Source: Paralvinella palmiformis
Lineage: Eukaryota > Annelida > Polychaeta > Terebellida > Alvinellidae
Length of the DNA: 64,000 nucleotides
Reading direction: 5' to 3'
Assembly (NCBI GenBank): GCA_025642065.1
Contig: JAODUP010000057.1
Coordinates: forward strand, 537,501 to 601,500
Of this stretch, positions 61,019 to 64,000 are shown piece after piece (positions within the stretch are counted from its first letter, which is position 1; each line of letters begins with the position of its first letter). The notes beneath the pieces are model-generated. The model did not search any database, was not told the origin of the DNA, and worked only from the letters and a program-made list of their open reading frames with translations. A program made the position numbers and the translations under genes.

Positions 61019-63253
61019 AAACCATTTCTGACTAAGCCTATAGTAACAATCAATTCCTAACAGTCACTGACCAGGCAAGAGGCGAGTACAGTCAGCACCA
61101 ACTCGCCGGAAGCAGTCCATCCGTCCCCCCGACGCAGTCCCCTAGACCTGATCAAAATGAAGATCTAGGAGACGGCACGAAAATCCGCCGCACTCGTTAC
61201 AGATAAGTACCGGGATGCCGCGGCAGAGATATATACGCGAGACGGGGCCGGAAAACCTTCCGCCCGCCCGCCCGCCGCGTTACGCCTGGCGCACATAAAC
61301 GCCGTCCAAATATCGGACAAAAACACGGACGGGCCCCACGCCGTCAGAGATATCCCCATCTCACAAAAGTGGCACATTAAGTGGTCATAAAGGTCACGGA
61401 AACGGGGAAAAAACGAATGCCCACGACTCCAGTTACGGGCGGGGCAGATCCGTCGCCAAATCCCAGTAATCCGATGAGCCGGGCGGTTGGTCGGGTGGTC
61501 GGGCCGCCAACACCGTACGCCGCAGTCCGCGAACTGGTGATTAGGAGGCTGGGCAGCGGTTTGAAATTTCCCAGAACGGTTTCCAATTATCCGTGGTCCA
61601 TATTCGTCGAATAAGCAAAACAATTAATAGGTCAGGTTACAGGGCAACCTATCTATAGTATAATGGGACGAGCTGGAGGAAATCGGCCGGCGTTTTGTCT
61701 CTTGCGTGGCCTTACTCGCGCGTACTGGTGGTATTGATCAGGCGACACCGGGGCTGATGGATGGAGTGAGATAGATAGAGAGAAAGAGTGAGTGAGAGAG
61801 AGAGAGAGAGGAGCCTTGTACTCGGTGAAGGCATACTCTTACCAGCGACCATCCACACACGGACGGCAAACGGGGGGTATTAGCCACCTAACATCGGCGT
61901 AAATACTACCCACATCCCGGTCGCTAATCCGCCCCTTCCCAGAACCGGTATTCCACCGGATCTATTCGGGAGTCGTCGGCTGGCCGAGTAGATGCGTGGA
62001 AACAAATGATTATATTCGGAGTCCGGGTGTTAGATGCTTCGAGGCGCTTCGAGCTCACCGGGCTGATTCTGGGCCGAGGGAGAACGGGGGTTGGCTTCGG
62101 CGAGATCGTTGCCGCTCCTTCCCGGCTTTTAAGCTCCACGTGTACGTAGAATGGAAGACGAAACTGGATGGTATCACGTTATGCTGCGGTTTATATTGTA
62201 CATGGAACTTTGACAGGATCATGTCGGGGTGGATGGTGGTGGTGGTGTGTGTGTGTGTGTGTGCCGGGAGGGGGGGGGGATAGGGAATATTCCCGTCCTC
62301 TAATCTGTATCAGTATCAGATGTATATGTAAAAGGCTAACACATAAATGTTATAGATCGTTCTGCCAGGTTCAATTCTGTATCGAAGCCCGTTCGCATCG
62401 TATTTGTAACACACACACACACATACACACACACACAAAAGATCAAACAAAAGACGCCGTATACGCCAGTCGTACACACGATCACATACTGTATACAGCA
62501 TACCAACCAGGCCGGTTCTCTGATGCATACGGAATTCCAGCCTCATCTTACGCGGTTAGCTGACATAATATGGATGGCTGTAGAGTCATCGTGGACATAC
62601 TACCGTGGAGATAAACTGACAGCAACACCCCCCCCCCATTACACGCACACACGCGCGCGCACGCACACAGCTTCCATACGGACGGCGAATGACAAAAGTA
62701 ATGTTACAGCTCCAGTGATTCATCGTCATATTGCTGAAACTCGCCATTAACGTCACTCCGGCTAATGTCATTGAGTCGACGAGCTCGACGGGTACCTTCA
62801 CATGAAAGGCGGCCTACTGAGGCTTCCCGTTCGCCTCTTAACGAGCCAACAAAGCGACAAGCTAACAATAGTAAATCCGCCAGATACGAAACGGTTTGGG
62901 GCTAATTCCACAGTTGAAACATCCGTGAAACGGGAAAAGGTTACGAGAAAAGCAACAAAACGACAACGGACACTACTCTCCTGGCTGAAAGACCCGAGTT
63001 ATATATTGACAATGACATTACTGATGCTTTAAAGTACGAGAACTGATGACAGAAAGGTCACCTGATTGGTATGTGTTTACGTCATTGGCGATGATTCGTG
63101 GATTTTGGTACGAAATAATTCTGGTCATAATTGTTTTTATTTTTATTAGCTTTCCCGTTTAAAATATCCTTCCCCCCCCCCCAGGACCGAGCGCAGAGAT
63201 CAACATTTCGTCACCAATAATCCATACTTAACAGGCATCCTTCCATTTGTTAC
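61019..63253. other. CpG-rich intergenic stretch, no gene recognised
   Basis: Includes cgcccgcccgcccgcc at about 61260, (GA)n at 61795-61812, (GT)n at 62243-62262 and (CA)n at 62411-62438. The overlapping frames at 61165-61623 on both strands show no domain. The composition resembles an unmethylated or promoter-like region, but no exon was supported. Confidence 0.4.
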
Positions 63254-63425
63254 TCGGTAGCGTGTTGGACGACAGATCACCACCATCCGTGTTCGAATCT
63301 CGGCGTGGGCATATCTGAAGGTTGTTTCGTCTTTGATTCGCCTGTTTGTTTACCTTTGGAGGTCGCTCGGCCCATTTAGCCTACCTTGTGCACAAAGGTG
63401 GCCGTAAAACACCAATCATAGTCAT
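63254..63425 (+). mobile_element. SINE-1 copy, slightly 5'-truncated
   Basis: ggtagcgtgttggacgacag, gtgttcgaatctcggcgtg, cctttggaggtcgctcggcc and ggccgtaaaacaccaatca. The first 30 codons of the frame at 63346-63804 are SINE sequence. Confidence 0.85.
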
Positions 63426-64000
63426 CATTCGATTTGTTAGTACTGCGTTCACTGAGGGCAGAGAAGGGCACCGGTTTCTCGCACTAGCCGGCGCCGGAAT
63501 GGGCTGTCGTGTTCGCTCAGACAGGGAAGCCCCTAGAAGGAAGTCCGACAGGCCGACGGGAAACTGGAAAAGTGCTTTATGCGGCACGAAGCATATAGCA
63601 CGCTCGCTGCACCGACGACACGATTTCGTATCAAAAGCGAGCCGAGAAGATTCTTTCGTAGAGAGACCCATCGGGCGGCCGAGTTATAATATTGCGTGCA
63701 ATCCCCGAAAACCACCATCCCGCTTCGCGGAATTTATTAATGCCCATTTGCATGGTGTCACCTTCCATCTTTGGACACCAGAACTCCATTTAAGCATCTG
63801 CTGAAATGCTTAGCTTCTCGTCGACGAAGGCCATGAAAGGCAAGACGGCAGCGATAACCAACGGGGAAAAAAACCCAGCCTCGGTTTCGTCATACAGGCA
63901 GCTATAAAGAGAAGCTTTCATCACCATCAGAGCACCATTTCTAATCGATGATCCGGACTAGTATTCTCATAGATTTCGCGTCGAGTCAAGCCCGTGTCAG
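63426..64000. other. Window end, no gene recognised
   Basis: CpG-rich sequence without repeats. The frame continuing to 63804 begins inside the SINE and has no recognisable domain. Confidence 0.35.

Noticed and set aside
61165..61623. Overlapping 152-codon minus and 77-codon plus frames
   Set aside because: High GC makes stops rare. No domain, no splice sites and no homology that I can name on either strand.
63346..63804. 152-codon plus frame
   Set aside because: It begins inside SINE-1 and has no recognisable domain afterwards.
1..64000. Novel multi-gene system
   Set aside because: Only two unrelated eukaryotic housekeeping or ciliary genes are recognisable. The remaining structure is explained by repeats and ordinary intergenic DNA.

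Overview
This window is nuclear DNA from an invertebrate animal. The genes have many introns with consensus GT-AG splice sites, intergenic DNA is long, dinucleotide microsatellites are very dense, and there are several families of tRNA-derived SINEs. Protein similarity and the mix of SINEs and microsatellite-tailed repeats fit a lophotrochozoan, probably a mollusc. No gene present fixes the species.

Two protein-coding genes can be read exon by exon, both on the minus strand. DRC10/IQCD, the IQ-motif coiled-coil subunit of the axonemal nexin-dynein regulatory complex, has four coding exons between 11486 and 14275 and gives a 472-residue protein. MYO19, the mitochondrial unconventional myosin XIX, has 19 phase-consistent exons between 24896 and 44678, and a likely extra 5' exon at 45397-45453. 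It gives more than 1,040 residues with P-loop, switch I, switch II, actin-binding, SH1 and three IQ segments intact. One of its introns (32632-32825) has a GC donor. The initiator methionine of MYO19 was not found. The two genes are adjacent in the same orientation but show no sign of being co-transcribed.

The rest is repeats and unassigned DNA. Positions 79-905 are a pentanucleotide array and 1041-1165 a 15-bp minisatellite. Positions 6504-7439 are a DNA-transposon-like element with terminal inverted repeats built from a ~16-bp motif iterated several times. Positions 14295-24896 hold a broken MULE transposase (16075-16462), a broken LINE reverse transcriptase (21050-21349), SINEs, and a ~700-bp element with a TATA box and AATAAA that sits between 126-bp direct repeats. 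The MYO19 introns carry short palindromic MITE-like elements and SINEs. From 45.5 kb to the end the sequence is richer in GC and CpG, with CA/GA/AT microsatellites and many SINEs, one nested inside another. No complete gene was recognised there.

I found no RNA gene outside SINE heads, no CRISPR array, no operon and nothing resembling a defence or biosynthetic system. The most informative new material is the repeat biology and the two gene structures.
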